Shown piece after piece: positions 25,148-37,283 of a DNA stretch of 64,000 bases. The stretch spans positions 45,511,676-45,575,675 of the forward strand of contig CM049311.1 of the NCBI GenBank assembly GCA_026874595.1, given 5' to 3'. Positions within the stretch are counted from its first letter, which is position 1. Every line of letters starts with the position of its first letter. The position numbers were made by a program, and so were the translations under genes. The notes beneath the pieces are model-generated. The model saw only the letters and a program-made list of their open reading frames with translations, had not been told where the DNA came from and ran no database searches. The DNA comes from Sipunculus nudus. Taxonomy: Eukaryota; Annelida; Sipuncula; Golfingiida; Sipunculidae.

Positions 25148-25842
25148 TTTTTGCAAATGCTTTCTTTGCAATGTAGATAAAGTAACAAGCTTTCATTATG
25201 TATACCTGTCCAGAGCTACAATACAACAAGTGTGGGCTTGCTAAATTTCACACTTTCACTGAAATGGAGGCTGGAACATACTCATACCGATCTGATTACA
25301 TCAGTGTTTATCTGCTTATTAGCTGACACTGAGAGTCACAGGAACAAACGAGGCTAATGATCTGGGAAGGCTTATATCAGAATTACCTCAAGTCTATGGC
25401 CCATGAGGTAAATAGAGATAGGTATCAAGATAGCAGGGCTGTCTCAGTTGGCTGGCTCTGACATTTGAACAGTCTCCACTGTTTCCTGTTCCAGGGCAGT
25501 GTATACTGGTTTTACTACCTGTCATACATAAGACGCTAACCATGGTGAATCCACTGGATTCTCATCACCTTTTCCAATAAATAATTTCATTGCATCAAAT
25601 TGTAATATATTATATATTCAACATGAATATATTTATATGAATTATTCACATGAAATGTTTGTATCAGTGAGTTATTTAAATCACATTGTAATTAAAATTC
25701 CAGTATTTATGACATAACTTTAATCAGCAATGATAGTAAAGCAATTAGGATTTATGAGTTGATTAATGTGTAGGATTACTGTATAGGATCAAGGTAGTTG
25801 CTAAAAAGGTTTTCTATCATCAAAGGTTTGAACCAACAATTA

Positions 25843-27023
25843 TTGTATCCGCCAAAATGAAGTTTTGCAGATACTATGTTTTTGACCGGGTTCCGCCACC
25901 GCCGCGGCGTTCGTTTCCAGAGAACTCCTCTGGGACTACTGGACGGATTTTTCCGAAACTTACACAAATTATTGGGTCACATGTGAACTGGTGCCTAACC
26001 AAATGGCCTTGACCTCTGACCTTTCTCTGCCCAGCGTCCGTTTGTGCATCTGTTTCCACACATAAACCCACATATCTCGGGAACCGTTTGACCGATCAGG
26101 AAAAAAATTTTTGTACAAATGTAACCCTTGGATAGCTTTAAAACATACACAAAAAAAGGTGGCGCCACCTGCAACCATGTTTGCACAGTGTCCATATGTT
26201 CATCGGCCTTGGGTTAAAATCACTCATCTCTGCAGTGGTTTGACTCATTCACCTAAAATTCGGCATGCATATACATCCTAGATAGCTTTCTTGATTTTAT
26301 GACAGGTGGTGCCACCTACATTCACGTTAATGCTGCAGACATCCAAGCTCATATCTCTGGAACCATTTGACCAATCAGGAAAAAAAAATTACACAAATGT
26401 AGCCCTTGGATAGCTTTATAACATACATAAAAATGGTAGCGCCACCTGCAGCCATTTTTGCATAGCGTCGATCTGTTTGTCTGCCTTGGGTTAAAATCAC
26501 TCATATTCCTGCAGTGGTTTGACCAAATTACCTGAAATTTGGCATGCGTATACATCCCGCATAGCTTTCTTGATTTTATGACAGGTGGCACCACCTACAT
26601 TCACGTTCACACTGCAGACATTAATGCTTATAGCTCTGGAACCGTTTGACCAATCAGGAAAAAAAATTTACACAAATGTAGCCCATGGATAGCTTTATAA
26701 CATACACAAAAATGATTGCGCCACCTGCAGCAATTTTTGCACAGTGTCCATCTGTTTGTCTGCCTTGGGTTAAAATCACTCATATCTCTGCAGTGGTTTG
26801 ACTTTTCCACCTGAAATTTTGCATGTGTATACATCTTGCATAGTTTCTCGTTCAAATAACAGGTGGCGCCACCTACAATCATGTTTACTTTGCACAGATC
26901 CGTTCTAATATGTAACACATGTAACTCTATTTCCCCTTGCCACTCAAGCCATGCCTCACTTCACCCGTCCTACTCTGATTTTGGCGATTACGCGTAGTCG
27001 CTTGTCGCCTACCCGTATTCTAG
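25843..27023 (+). mobile_element. Family H Helitron-like element, copy 4
   Basis: It begins TTGTATCCGCCAAAATGAAG after an A and ends with hairpin GTAGTCGCTTGTCGCCTAC, CCGTATT, CTAG at 27020-27023, followed by T. The inverted copy of the start has decayed to TTGGCGATTAC. It holds about two to three satellite monomers, more diverged than in copies 2 and 3. It is inserted in the hAT-type element. Confidence 0.88.
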
Positions 27024-27763
27024 TTTCCACATGTACTCTAATAGGGGCATTCCAGTGTTATCAAGAAGCAAGAGATTTTGTTTGATAAAGGATAATATGT
27101 GATAAAAGAATATAAGATGAAATTTTTTTGCACAAAAAAATGATATCATGTTTTAAATATAGTTTACCCATATGTGCATTCACATTTTTCTATTTTGTGT
27201 CAAAACACTAATTCAGCAAATGTTTCAATGCCTGATACTATTAACAATACAACCAATGTTCATATATGATGATGACAGTTTTGCCTTTCCATAAGAGAAA
27301 AGTGTATATTTGAACATTATGCAATGATATATTATCATAAGTATAGCTATTATGCACTTAAATATATGACACCAGACTGGATCTGTTTTGTTTGCAGTTT
27401 TTCCATTTATAAATTTAATCAGTTGGCCTTTCTACCATGAATGATACTTTACATAAACCATGCCTCTGTATATTATATTTTTTAATAAAGTAATTGAAAG
27501 TAATTAATAACTTTTCAAAAGTAATTGTAATTTAATCATTACTTTGTAAAATTTAAGTAATTTGTAATTGGAATTTGAATTTTTGGAAGTAATTGTAATT
27601 GTTATGATTACTTTTCAATGTAATTGGCCATAACCCTGGACTCATCATCTTTTAAAATTTGTCTTCAGTTCCACAGTACATGTATTACCTCAAATATCCT
27701 AATACTTTTGGAGACATAAAATATGTTCTGATATTTGAGATTACGGATATGCTAGGTTCACCA

Positions 27764-28446
27764 TTTTTAGCTCAGCTGACTATAAGTCATCTGAGCTTTA
27801 GTTATGGTCCATTGTCTCTGGTTCGTCTGTTGGTCCATCTGTCCGGGACTGGCACGTCTTGATACCATTATACTTACAAATCCAAAATTTGGCATACTGT
27901 TTGATGTCCCTAAGATCTCCTACAAAATCAAAAACTGGATCACTGCCACTTCGATCTTCAAGAAATTAAGGAAAAACCTCAATTTTCCATTAAAACCTAT
28001 TATCACACTTCAGGACTACCTAATATCAAAACCACTCATCTGTTTTCCTTCATATTTAACCATAAATATTCCCCTATATAGTTCATATGTGCATGCCAGA
28101 AATTAGGTCACTATTCAGTAATTAATAAAAGTTATGGTACCAAACATAATGCAATTTGTAAAAAATTGCATTTTATTTAAGTTAATAAATTAAATGTATA
28201 ATATCATATTTTAGCTCATTTCCACTTCATTTCTATAATTTAAAGGATTTCATATATTCCAATGGGGTATTTGTACATGCATGTTACAGTCATATTGTTG
28301 AAGTACTGATACTTTTACAAATATGTGAACAACAGAGGCTCCTGCATCTTCCATCCAGTCAATACAGTCAATACGACCGCTTGGATTTTTATACAAATAT
28401 TCTCATAATAAATTTCAACTGAGCGCTGTGACCCACAGTTCCCTTG
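27764..28446 (+). mobile_element. Family A element, short copy
   Basis: It starts TTTTTAGCTCAGCTGACTAT and ends TTCAACTGAGCGCTGTGACC..TTCCCTTG at 28446. The body matches the GATGTCCC..CTCCTAC and AAGGAAAAACCTCAATTTTC blocks of other copies. A separate degraded 3' end (GAGCTGAGCATCATTATCAT..CCCTTG) ends near 28571, about 60 bases before MORC exon 2. Confidence 0.75.
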
Positions 28447-28630
28447 TTCATAACAGTGACTTTTGCCAGGTGGGTGGGAGGTTCTGCCTGTACCCTTGTT
28501 AATTGTCCTTCTCACATATTCTTAGCAAACAAGATCCATGAGCTGAGCATCATTATCATTGGGCCCCTTGTTTGCTGAGATTTCTTTATATTCAATTACA
28601 GAGATGTCACTTGTTTCCTATCCTTTGTAG

Positions 28631-28763
28631 ACAATGCCTATGACCCAGATGTTGCTGCAGAGCAGCTGAACATTGACAAAGAGGTGATAGAGGGCACCAC
28701 ATGCTTGGTGTTCCAGGACAATGGCAGAGGGATGGACCCAGAGAAACTTCATCATATGCTCAG
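28631..28763 (+). CDS. MORC3: MORC-family ATPase, exon with N-box Asn and DxGxG motif
   Basis: It encodes [20 protein letters not shown] then [20 protein letters not shown] and HHML. The Asn of IDNAYDP is the Mg-binding residue of the GHKL N-box, and DNGRGM is the DxGxG nucleotide-binding motif. The acceptor is TTTCCTATCCTTTGTAG and the donor is CAG|GTTAAT. Phase 1 entry and phase 2 exit both fit: the terminal AG plus T of the next exon gives Ser in MLSFGY, as in vertebrate MORC3 (MLSFGF). The exon is conserved and intact, with no frameshift. Confidence 0.95.
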
Positions 28764-29534
28764 GTTAATGTCTTGGTATCAGCATTAAGTCAGCTGACTG
28801 ATATCATTAGGTATCAGCACTAAAGTCAGCTGACTGACATCATTAGACCTATGGATTTGAAATTTAATACACATATAGATTAATATAAATTCTGCTTGGA
28901 AACCTGAAACTAGTACTCTGTTTTGCCTTGAAAACCTGTTGTAATTCAAAGCTGCTTTATGTCTTTGCCACTTTTGATATACTCATCATGTTTTCCATAT
29001 AGTTTATCCAAATCATTGTTGTTTAAATTGATAAATTCAAAAATATTGACTTAAAAATTTAATTTATCTCAGGTTATCAGGAGGTTTGCTCTCCATTCAG
29101 TATGTTAGCAGGGCTCGCTCTGCTTCCAAAAATCTTTAGCCACAATTTTAGCTAACACTTATTTTCTTTAGCCATTCTAGAAACACTTTAGGCAACACTT
29201 ATTCTCTAAATAATGGAATTATCGATATTGAGCACTAATTTAGCAGAATTCAAAACATCATGATATGATCAGATCATGTAATAAGATTTTAAAAAGAAGT
29301 GTGGACCAAACAGTCTCAATTCTTGATGATTCTGTGTGACTTAGCATTGTCTCCATGTGGAAGATGTTCATAGTTTCCATAATGAAAGGCATTATCAGAC
29401 GTAGCTGAGTTTAATTTGCCCCTTTAAATTTTGCACTGAAGCTTTGTGTGAGGAATGATATGCATGCAAGCAAAATGTAGAAAAATTGTAGTTTACTAAT
29501 AAATTCATACCCAAGTTTAGAATGTACACTTGTA
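28764..29534. other. Intron 2 sequence without recognised features
   Basis: AT-rich intron with a short local repeat (GTATCAGCA..AAGTCAGCTGACTGA, near 28777 and 28809). No exon-like conservation is seen. Confidence 0.6.
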
Positions 29535-30398
29535 GGTTATTATAACATACACAAAAATGGTGGCGCTACCTGCAACCATGTTTGCACAGTGTCCATCTAT
29601 TCATCTGCCTTGGGTTAAAATCACTCATATCTCTGCATTGGTTTGACTAATTCACCTGAAATTCAGCATGCATATACATCCTAGATAGCTTTCTTGATTT
29701 CACGCTGCAGACATCCAAGCTCATATCTCGGAATCTGTTTGACCAATCAGGAATAAAATTTTACACAAATGTTGCCCTTGCCCTTGGATAGCTTTATAAT
29801 ATACACAAAAATGGTGGGGCCACCTGCAGCCATTTTTGCACAGCATCCATCTGTTTGTCTGCCTTGGGTTAAAATCACTCATATCTCTGCAGTGGTTTGA
29901 CCAAATTACTTGAAATTTGGCATGCGTATACATCCTGCATAGCTTTCTTGATTTTATGACAGGTGGCACCACCAACATTCACGTTCACACTGTAGACATC
30001 CATGCTTATATCTCCGGACTCATATGACCAATCAGGAAAAAAATTTTACACAAATGTAGCCCTTGGATAGCTTTATATTATACACAAAAATGGTGGCGCC
30101 ACCTGCAGCCATTTTTTGCACAGCGTCCATCTGTCTGCTTCGGGATAAAATTACTCATATCTCTGCAGTGGTTTGACTTTTCCACCTGAAACTTTGCATG
30201 TGTATACATCTTGGATAGTTTCTCGTTCAAGTAACAGGTGGCGCCACCTACAATCATGTTTACGAGCTAGACATCTATTCTAATATGTAACACATGTAAC
30301 TCTATTTACCCTTGCCACTCAATCTATGCCTCACTTCACTAGTCCTACTCTGATTTTGGTGGATACACATAGTCGCTTGTCGCCTACCCGTATTCTAG
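29535..30398 (+). mobile_element. Family H element, 5'-truncated copy 5
   Basis: The match to family H starts abruptly inside a satellite monomer (TTATAACATACACAAAAATGG). It runs through about three monomers and ends with hairpin TAGTCGCTTGTCGCCTA, CCGTATT and CTAG at 30395-30398, followed by T. It lies in MORC intron 2, 170 bases before exon 3. Confidence 0.85.
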
Positions 30399-30568
30399 TT
30401 CTGGTAGAGGTTATGATCGATCATGAATGTGTAAGGCAATGTGTAAAGTCAGATAAGACTGACATGGTGGGTGATAACAGACTATAAACCTTTACCTTTA
30501 TTGCATAATTGTGCCTGGAAAAAAAACTATTCAAAACTAAAAATATAATCTCACTTTTTATTTTACAG

Positions 30569-30805
30569 TTTTGGATACTGTGAAAAGTATGAAATTGAAG
30601 GTCACAAGCCAGTTGGTCACTATGGAAACGGTTTCAAAAGTGGATCAATGAGGCTGGGTAAGGATGCTCTTGTGTTCACCAAGTCAGAGGACACAATGAG
30701 TGTGGGCATGCTGTCACAGACCTACCTTGAGAAGATAAAAGCAGAGACTGTTCTCACGCCTATCCTCACCTTTGACAGACTCTCAAATATCCTTTACATG
30801 CACAG
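30569..30805 (+). CDS. MORC3: MORC-family ATPase, exon with GxxGxGxKS motif
   Basis: It encodes [20 protein letters not shown] then [20 protein letters not shown] and on to [35 protein letters not shown] is the MORC motif III ATP lid, and [12 protein letters not shown] is equally characteristic. The acceptor is TTTTTATTTTACAG and the donor is CACAG|GTCAAT. Exit phase is 2. Entry phase is consistent with exon 2, giving one continuous ATPase domain through exons 1 to 3. Confidence 0.95.
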
Positions 30806-30905
30806 GTCAATCTTGAACCTCAAGTTTTAATGACCATTTGAAAAATACTGATCATTTAGTGGTCTGCTAATTAGAGGTAGCAAGTAAATTTATCCTCTCT
30901 TTTCA

Positions 30906-32650
30906 TTTTAGCTCAGCTGACTGTAAGGCATCTGAGCTATAATGATGGTCCTTTGTTTGTTGATGTCCGTTAACAGGGCACAAAACATAACGGTAAGGGT
31001 TTCATGAATGAAATTTTGCATACAGTCAGTATTGGGCAAAAACTATACCCATCCTTGTAACTTCCCTCCATTTTCAGCTCAGCTGACTATAAGTCATCTG
31101 AGCTATAGTCATGGTCCTTTGTCCGTCGGCTGTCCGTCTGTCTGTCCGTCCGTCTGTCCGTCCATCCGTTAAACTGGCACGTTTTGAAACCATTAGGCCT
31201 ACGAATCTGAAATTCGGCATACCTTTAGATGTCCCCAAAATCTCCTACCATACAAAAAAATTGGGTCTCTAGGACTTTGTTCCTTCAAATTATTATGGAA
31301 AAACCTCCCGTTTTCCATTAAAAACCCATTGTTACACTTCAAGACTGCCTAATATCAAAACCACTGACCTGATATTGACCATTTTTAATTTATTAATTTC
31401 TCTGTATATTTCCTATGTACATACCAGGAATTAGTTCAATATTTTTTAAATTCTTGAAGTAATGGGCCCAAACATAATGCACTTTGTAAAAATTCAGGAA
31501 ATATATTTACTCCCTTAACTTGAGAATTGCTGAAGCTAGAGACTTTCTTTCAGGTATATAACTATATTTAGTCTAGATTCAATTGTATACCCAAAATTAG
31601 ATCTGAATTTTTAAGATTTTATAAGTTATTAGCATAAATATAAAATCAGTACCTTAAATTTTGCCCAGATTTGACCATGCACATTTTTTTCCTGTAAATG
31701 CCGTGGATTTAATTTTCACAGCATGTTACCATAAGCATTTCTTTTCTAAACATCTTAAATTTGAAACCAGTTGATCTAAAACTGTTAATTTTATTCCAGT
31801 TTTCAAGCACCATGTAAAGTATTGTTTAGATCAGGCAAGTGTTATGCAGTTTGCTAGGCTCAGCTCCCCAGCTTCCCAGGCCAGCTCTCAGGTCCCAAAA
31901 TTTTGTATACAGTTAGATGTCCCCCAAACCCCCCTATCATACCAAAAGTTTGTACACTGGAATTTCCTTCCTTTGAGATGTTAAGAAAAAACTTTAATTT
32001 TCAATTAAAAACCCATTGTTACACTTCAAGACTGCCTAATATCAAAACCACTGATTTGACTTTGATCATATAAAATATACCTGTTCTTATAATTATACTC
32101 TATGCACATGCCATAAATGATGTGAGTATTGCGAAATTGTTTTAAGTTATGGGCCCAAACATAATGCACTTTGTAAACAAGAAATATATTTACTCCCTTA
32201 ACATGAAAATTGCTGAAGCTAGAGATTTTTTTTGTCTGGGATATAACATTATTTAATCAAGATTCAATGGTATACCCATAATTAGTTCTGAATTTTTCAA
32301 ATTTTATAAGTTATTAGCATAAATATAAAATCAGTACCTTAAATTTTGCCTAATTTTGATCATGGCATGTTTGTTTCCTGTAAGCACTTTTGATATAATT
32401 TTCATTTAATGCAGAAAAAAGGATTTCAGCTTGTTAGTTTTGAAAGTTAAATTAAATTGACCAAAAACTGTAGCTTTTATTAAAGTTTTTATGAGACCAT
32501 GTCAGACCCAGGCTCTAACCAGCCCCTATTCAGTCACCTGTATGTCCTCAAGTTGACCTTTCAGGCCAATTATGCACACTTGTCATATACTTGCAGCTCG
32601 GCAGCTTATTGCTGGCCACAGCTGATCCAGGTGTCCAATCCAGCTCATCT
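30906..32650 (+). mobile_element. Cluster of family A fragments in MORC intron 3
   Basis: One head starts at 30906 (TTTTAGCTCAGCTGACTGTA). It is cut off by a second head at 31071, which carries the full AGCTCAGCTGACTATAAGTC block and a (TCTG/TCCG)n stretch. A third body copy without its head starts near 31895. None has the usual CCCTTG end nearby; the next such end is at 36408. Confidence 0.7.
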
Positions 32651-33011
32651 ATTAGTTGTTTAGACCAACAGCATAACATTAAACAATGAATAAATAAATT
32701 TTTATAGGTCTATAATAACAACTTTAAAAAATAATCAATAGAAAAGGAATTTGACAGTTGATGAGTAACACTAACAGGGAATTACTTTGCAGTTACCAAT
32801 GTTTTATGGATTTTGTGTAGATGGATTAAAAGTGTACTCCAAGTAACACCATTGAGTCACCTATGGTATTTTTCTTTTCAATTTTAATAATGAAAAAAAA
32901 TAATTAAATTATATTGTTCTATACTATTACGGATTATATGAAGGAAATTAATGATTGACAAAGATGCAGTTGATAATATAAATCTAAATTCCCAGGGCTT
33001 TTCCAGGTGTT

Positions 33012-33713
33012 TCAGCTTGTTAATTTGACACCGTGACCGTGGGCTCTCAGAATGACCCCTTTTACAGTGTCGTAATCCCTGCATTGTTCGTCTGTGAGCG
33101 CAGTGTAAACGTCCTGTGCGCGACCAACCAGAACGCTTTGTAACAACAGGGTCCACTGGCCTTTAGGCCAAGCCATTAAAGTGGCCACTCGTTCAAAATA
33201 ACTGAAATAACGCTCCACTTCCTTTTCATTGAAGGGAGGTACTTTTGTCGAATTTCTGAATAGGAATTCAGACGGCCCATGTGCTTTACGATTTTGAGGA
33301 TTTTGTAACTCTAACTCTTTCAACTTAATTTGCGTTTCTCTTTCGATTTCACATCTACGGATTTCTGTTTCTGCTTCATATTTCAATTTATCTGTTTCAA
33401 CTTGAGCTTTGAGCTCATATTTCAATTTAAGTTCATACTTTCTCAATTCTAGTTCTATCGGGTCAATAGCTGTTGCCCCAAGAGGTTCCTTAATAGGTTT
33501 TTCCTCCAAATCAGATTCCTCTTTACTATCTACATCACCATATAATGATTTCTTAAGTACATTTCTTAAACCCTCTACAGTGTATACCTCCATGATGTCG
33601 ATATTTAAATGTAGAGCAACAATTTCAAGTTCATTTTTCTTTAACGTGTACAATAAGCTCCTATTTTCTCTTAATTGTGGTATAATTTCATTTGGTTTAA
33701 ATTCCGTACCCAT
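33012..33713 (-). pseudogene. Gag-like protein of a Ty3/Gypsy-type LTR retrotransposon, truncated
   Basis: This is a 233-codon frame. Residues about 60-140 are a charged, coiled-coil-like stretch (repeated ELKLKYE, ETQIKLKELE). Residues about 155-225 (PPFNEKEVERYFSYFERVAT, then WTLLLQSVLVGRAQDVYTAL) fit the capsid/SCAN-like domain of Gypsy Gag. The frame ends soon after AHGHGV, where the capsid domain and the zinc knuckle, protease and RT should continue. Nothing further of pol is present. The break falls at an 18-bp match to the LTR-like palindrome (33030-33047 against 34283-34300). The leader and a possible tRNA primer site lie upstream at 33867. It is a retroelement relic, not a host gene. 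Confidence 0.8.
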
Positions 33714-33849
33714 ATTTGCAAAGTATCAAGATAACGTGTCTGAGAAATATCCGAGTTCAATTGTAGTTAAATACTAGTTCAATAACTAGGAGTTATAGAG
33801 ACCACTGTGAAATATTACATCCAAATGTAGCGTTATTACGAAATACAGG

Positions 33850-33867
33850 GTCTCGTCGCGGTCGCCA
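33850..33867 (-). promoter_or_regulatory. Putative primer binding site of the retroelement
   Basis: On the - strand the LTR-like end ..GGGACCGTAACA is followed by TAA and then TGGCGACCGCGACGAGA. A TGG-starting GC-rich site just inside the 5' LTR is the usual layout for a tRNA 3' end primer. The sequence resembles tRNA-Arg type sites of some Gypsy elements; this is from memory and unverified. Confidence 0.5.
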
Positions 33868-33870
33868 TTA

Positions 33871-35256
33871 TGTTACGGTCCCTTTTCACACCCAACCAAC
33901 TCAGGCCGAACCGTAACACATATGCTCAGACACGTTCTCTTCAAATGAAAACGTAACCAAAATATGGGTGCAAAAACAGTACTATATTACTATATTACAA
34001 TATTTACATTCATACACAAATAATATAATAGTCAATACATAACGTAATTTATAACCAAGTCTCTGACGAAAACTGAGTCTCTAAATAACGAACTGTAACG
34101 AAATACTTAACTGAATCCGGTATACGAGAAACTGAAGTCCATCATCAACACATAATTCGGGCACACACAAAACTGAAGTCCTGTATTAATCCATGTGGCA
34201 CCAAACAAACATAAAGTCTCTCCTCTTCCTAAATAATAAAGTTCATGGCGTGGTTCATGGCATTCCGTGGGCTTGGGGACCAAGAGCCCACGGTCACGGT
34301 CCCCGGGGATAACAGCAACGTGGCGTTGGCGAAGTCAATAGTCCCGCCTCGTACTGCAGGCGAGTTCGTTTTATAGGTTTTCAACAATGGGTGAAAACCG
34401 CAGAAGTTTGTGGTTTTGCTTGAGAGAAACGATAGCGCCGGCAGAACTGCAAAACCAGTACTGAATGGTCCAAGAATAGTTTTTATGTTTTCTCAAGGCG
34501 CGTCAGTAGTCACTGATAGCGGGGTGGATCCATAAGCGTGGACATCGGAGGATGGCGCCACGAAGTGGTGTGGCCGCCCCCGTTTCCACGCTTATGGATC
34601 CACCCCGCTATCAGTGACTACTGACGCGCCTTGAGAAAACATAAAAACTATTCTTGGACCATTCAGTACTGGTTTTGCAGTTCTGCCGGCGCTATCGTTT
34701 CTCTCAAGCAAAACCACAAACTTCTGCGGTTTTCACCCATTGTTGAAAACCTATAAAACGAACTCGCCTGCAGTACGAGGCGGGACTATTGACTTCGCCA
34801 ACGCCACGTTGCTGTTATCCCCGGGGACCGTGACCGTGGGCTCTTGGTCCCCAAGCCCACGGAATGCCATGAACCACGCCATGAACTTTATTATTTAGGA
34901 AGAGGAGAGACTTTATGTTTGTTTGGTGCCACATGGATTAATACAGGACTTCAGTTTTGTGTGTGCCCGAATTATGTGTTGATGATGGACTTCAGTTTCT
35001 CGTATACCGGATTCAGTTAAGTATTTCGTTACAGTTCGTTATTTAGAGACTCAGTTTTCGTCAGAGACTTGGTTATAAATTACGTTATGTATTGACTATT
35101 ATATTATTTGTGTATGAATGTAAATATTGTAATATAGTAATATAGTACTGTTTTTGCACCCATATTTTGGTTACGTTTTCATTTGAAGAGAACGTGTCTG
35201 AGCATATGTGTTACGGTTCGGCCTGAGTTGGTTGGGTGTGAAAAGGGACCGTAACA
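33871..35256. repeat. Long palindrome: two inverted 671-bp LTR-like arms around a 44-bp spacer
   Basis: Bases 33871-34541 and 34586-35256 are inverted copies of equal length (671 each), and the segments compared by eye show no indel. The outer ends read TGTTACGGTCCC..GGGACCGTAACA. The centre (34542-34585) is unique and can itself form a small hairpin (GCGCCAC..GTGGTGTGGC). The left arm is the 5' LTR of the gag relic on the - strand; the right arm is the same LTR facing the other way with no retroelement body after it. Confidence 0.92.
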
Positions 35257-37262
35257 ATATTTATTTCAAATTTAAAAAAAAAAAGTTAAAATATGTCAAA
35301 ATTTTTAAATTTTACTCGGACAAGTACTGATTAAAGATGTCAATATATTTCACTTATGACATTCAGACACGTGGCTGTAACATCTGTAACAAGACTATGT
35401 AAATAATCGAAATTTATATTACTGCTTCCTATATTTCAGTTAATAAAATTAAACTTGCCCATCTCCAGTTTTCTCCTTGTATAATTAATAGGGTATTCTT
35501 ATCCTTGGATTATTTTTTACACATATAATGGTTTCATAGCTGAGATACATCAAATTTTTTTCTGAAACTTTTTTTTTTAATAAAGTTTGAATATGATAAA
35601 AAAAATCAGATCTTAGACAAGTTCTCAGTAAGATTTCTGTAATGTTATTAATTGTCATAAGACTCTTGCTATGTCTAGTGTAGATTGATGTGAAGGTAGT
35701 CCAAAGTGAATATTATAGTTTTATTTTTGAATATAAATAAAATTCATAAAACCAGGTACTTATTATCATTATTCAAATTTGTGATATTTGTTAATTCTGG
35801 ATTCTCAAGAACTTTGTTTGGCTGAAACTAAACAAATACCAGACGTGGTGCAGTACTTTGAAAATGTATTTGAATGCAAATATGAATATGTATTCCATAA
35901 TTTCATGTATAAGTACAGGAATACAGGTAAAAATGAAAGTATTTGAATACAAATGCATTCATGAATATATTCCATAATATCATTTTAATAATCATTTATT
36001 TCAAACATTTATTCGATAATATTATTAAAAAATCTTTGATGAAAAAACATGATACTGTTATTATTTTTAATTTAAATTATATTTGACACAATATTTGTTA
36101 TTAATTTTGAATAAATAGTTTAACTTTTTCCAAATAATTCTGCTGCAATGTAGGTAAAGTTTTATGGCCAAGTCAAAACCTATGTGATAATAGCACACCA
36201 TTTCCAACTGTAAATAATATTGATGACATCAGTCCTCTTCCCTGTCTCCAAGGATATTATCAAAATCTTACATAACTTGAGTTAAACACAACCAACTCAT
36301 AATAGAGCTTATATTACCTCACAAAACCAGCCTTTGCCTACCTCTTCTTCCAAGTCATATTTTGTGATCATATATAACAGCTGAGCGCCGTGACCCATGG
36401 GTCCCTTGTTCTGTCAACCCAGTCAGGGCATACCCCTGATTGGCCGTGCCATGACCCCTGTCAATTGGGAGATGCCACAGACTGATCTGCCAGTCACAAG
36501 TTTGCCTCACCCACAAGGGGCCAGTATTAAAGTCCAAGTGTCTAACTTTCTGATAACTTAGCATTGAATATAACAGAGATTCTGTTAAGGCTCATGCCCA
36601 ATACCTCCTTATTTAAGAATAGCCCTCTTACTAGTTATACAGGCTTGTTGTTTCTTCATATTACTTTAGTAGATCTGTAACATCCAAACCAAAACTTCCA
36701 TTTTTCATTGAAAACTCATCAATTTTCTTCTTAGTTAGCTTATATGTTCCAGTATATTTTATGTAAAAATGTCAGAAATTAGGTCAGTATTTTGTAATTG
36801 GTGGAAGTTGCCAGATGGGACATAATGAACTCAGCAGGAAAGACATTTACTCTCTTATTGAGTAAGTATATTTAATTAAAGTTTGTTTGGATATGAGAAA
36901 TGAGGTAAGAATTTTGCAAAGTTAAAAGCTTAAATGTAAAATTCCAAATTTTGCCCTATTTTGACTGTGGCACATTTTTATCCTGCAGGTATTGTTGATG
37001 TAATTGTCAAATAATGCACACATATATTTTAAAGCTTTTCAGTTCTGAAGTTGAGAAGTAATTGATAAAAACTAAGAGATTTATATATCAAAGTTTTTTA
37101 AAGACCTGTGTCATATTAAGCTGTATTGTTCAGGTCAGGTTCAGCAGGGAATGCTGTACGTAGTGTCCACCACTATTAATCAGGGTGATCTTGCAAGTTT
37201 GAACAGTGTGAGGAAAAAACACATTGTAAAGTTGTGTGATCCTGACAGGAATCCAGGGTTAG
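35257..37262. other. MORC intron 3, right part
   Basis: AT-rich sequence with no exon recognised. A family A 3' end (CAGCTGAGCGCCGTGACCCA..CCCTTG) ends at 36408, and a degraded family A body lies at about 36660-37050. Confidence 0.55.
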
Positions 37263-37283
37263 CTCCTTAACACAACTTTACAG

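Larger units (their letters stand above)
22663..27638 (+). mobile_element. hAT-type DNA transposon with 8-bp duplication, containing nested elements
   Basis: The ends are CAGGGTTGGGGTAATTG and, inverted from the right, CAGGGTTATGGCCAATTAC. GACTCATC flanks the element on both sides (22655-22662 and 27639-27646), an 8-bp target duplication as for hAT elements. AT-rich TAATTGTAATTAC motifs fill both subterminal zones. Removing the nested family A (22997-25147) and H (25843-27023) copies leaves about 1.6 kb with no transposase frame. It lies in MORC intron 1. Confidence 0.85.

Noticed and set aside
9089-25150. Segmental duplication of 9.1-13.3 kb and 23.0-25.1 kb
   Set aside because: Both borders coincide with family A termini, and the flanks differ, so these are two insertions of one transposon and not a duplicated segment.
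33409-33777. 122-codon + strand frame
   Set aside because: It is antisense to the gag relic and has no recognisable domain.
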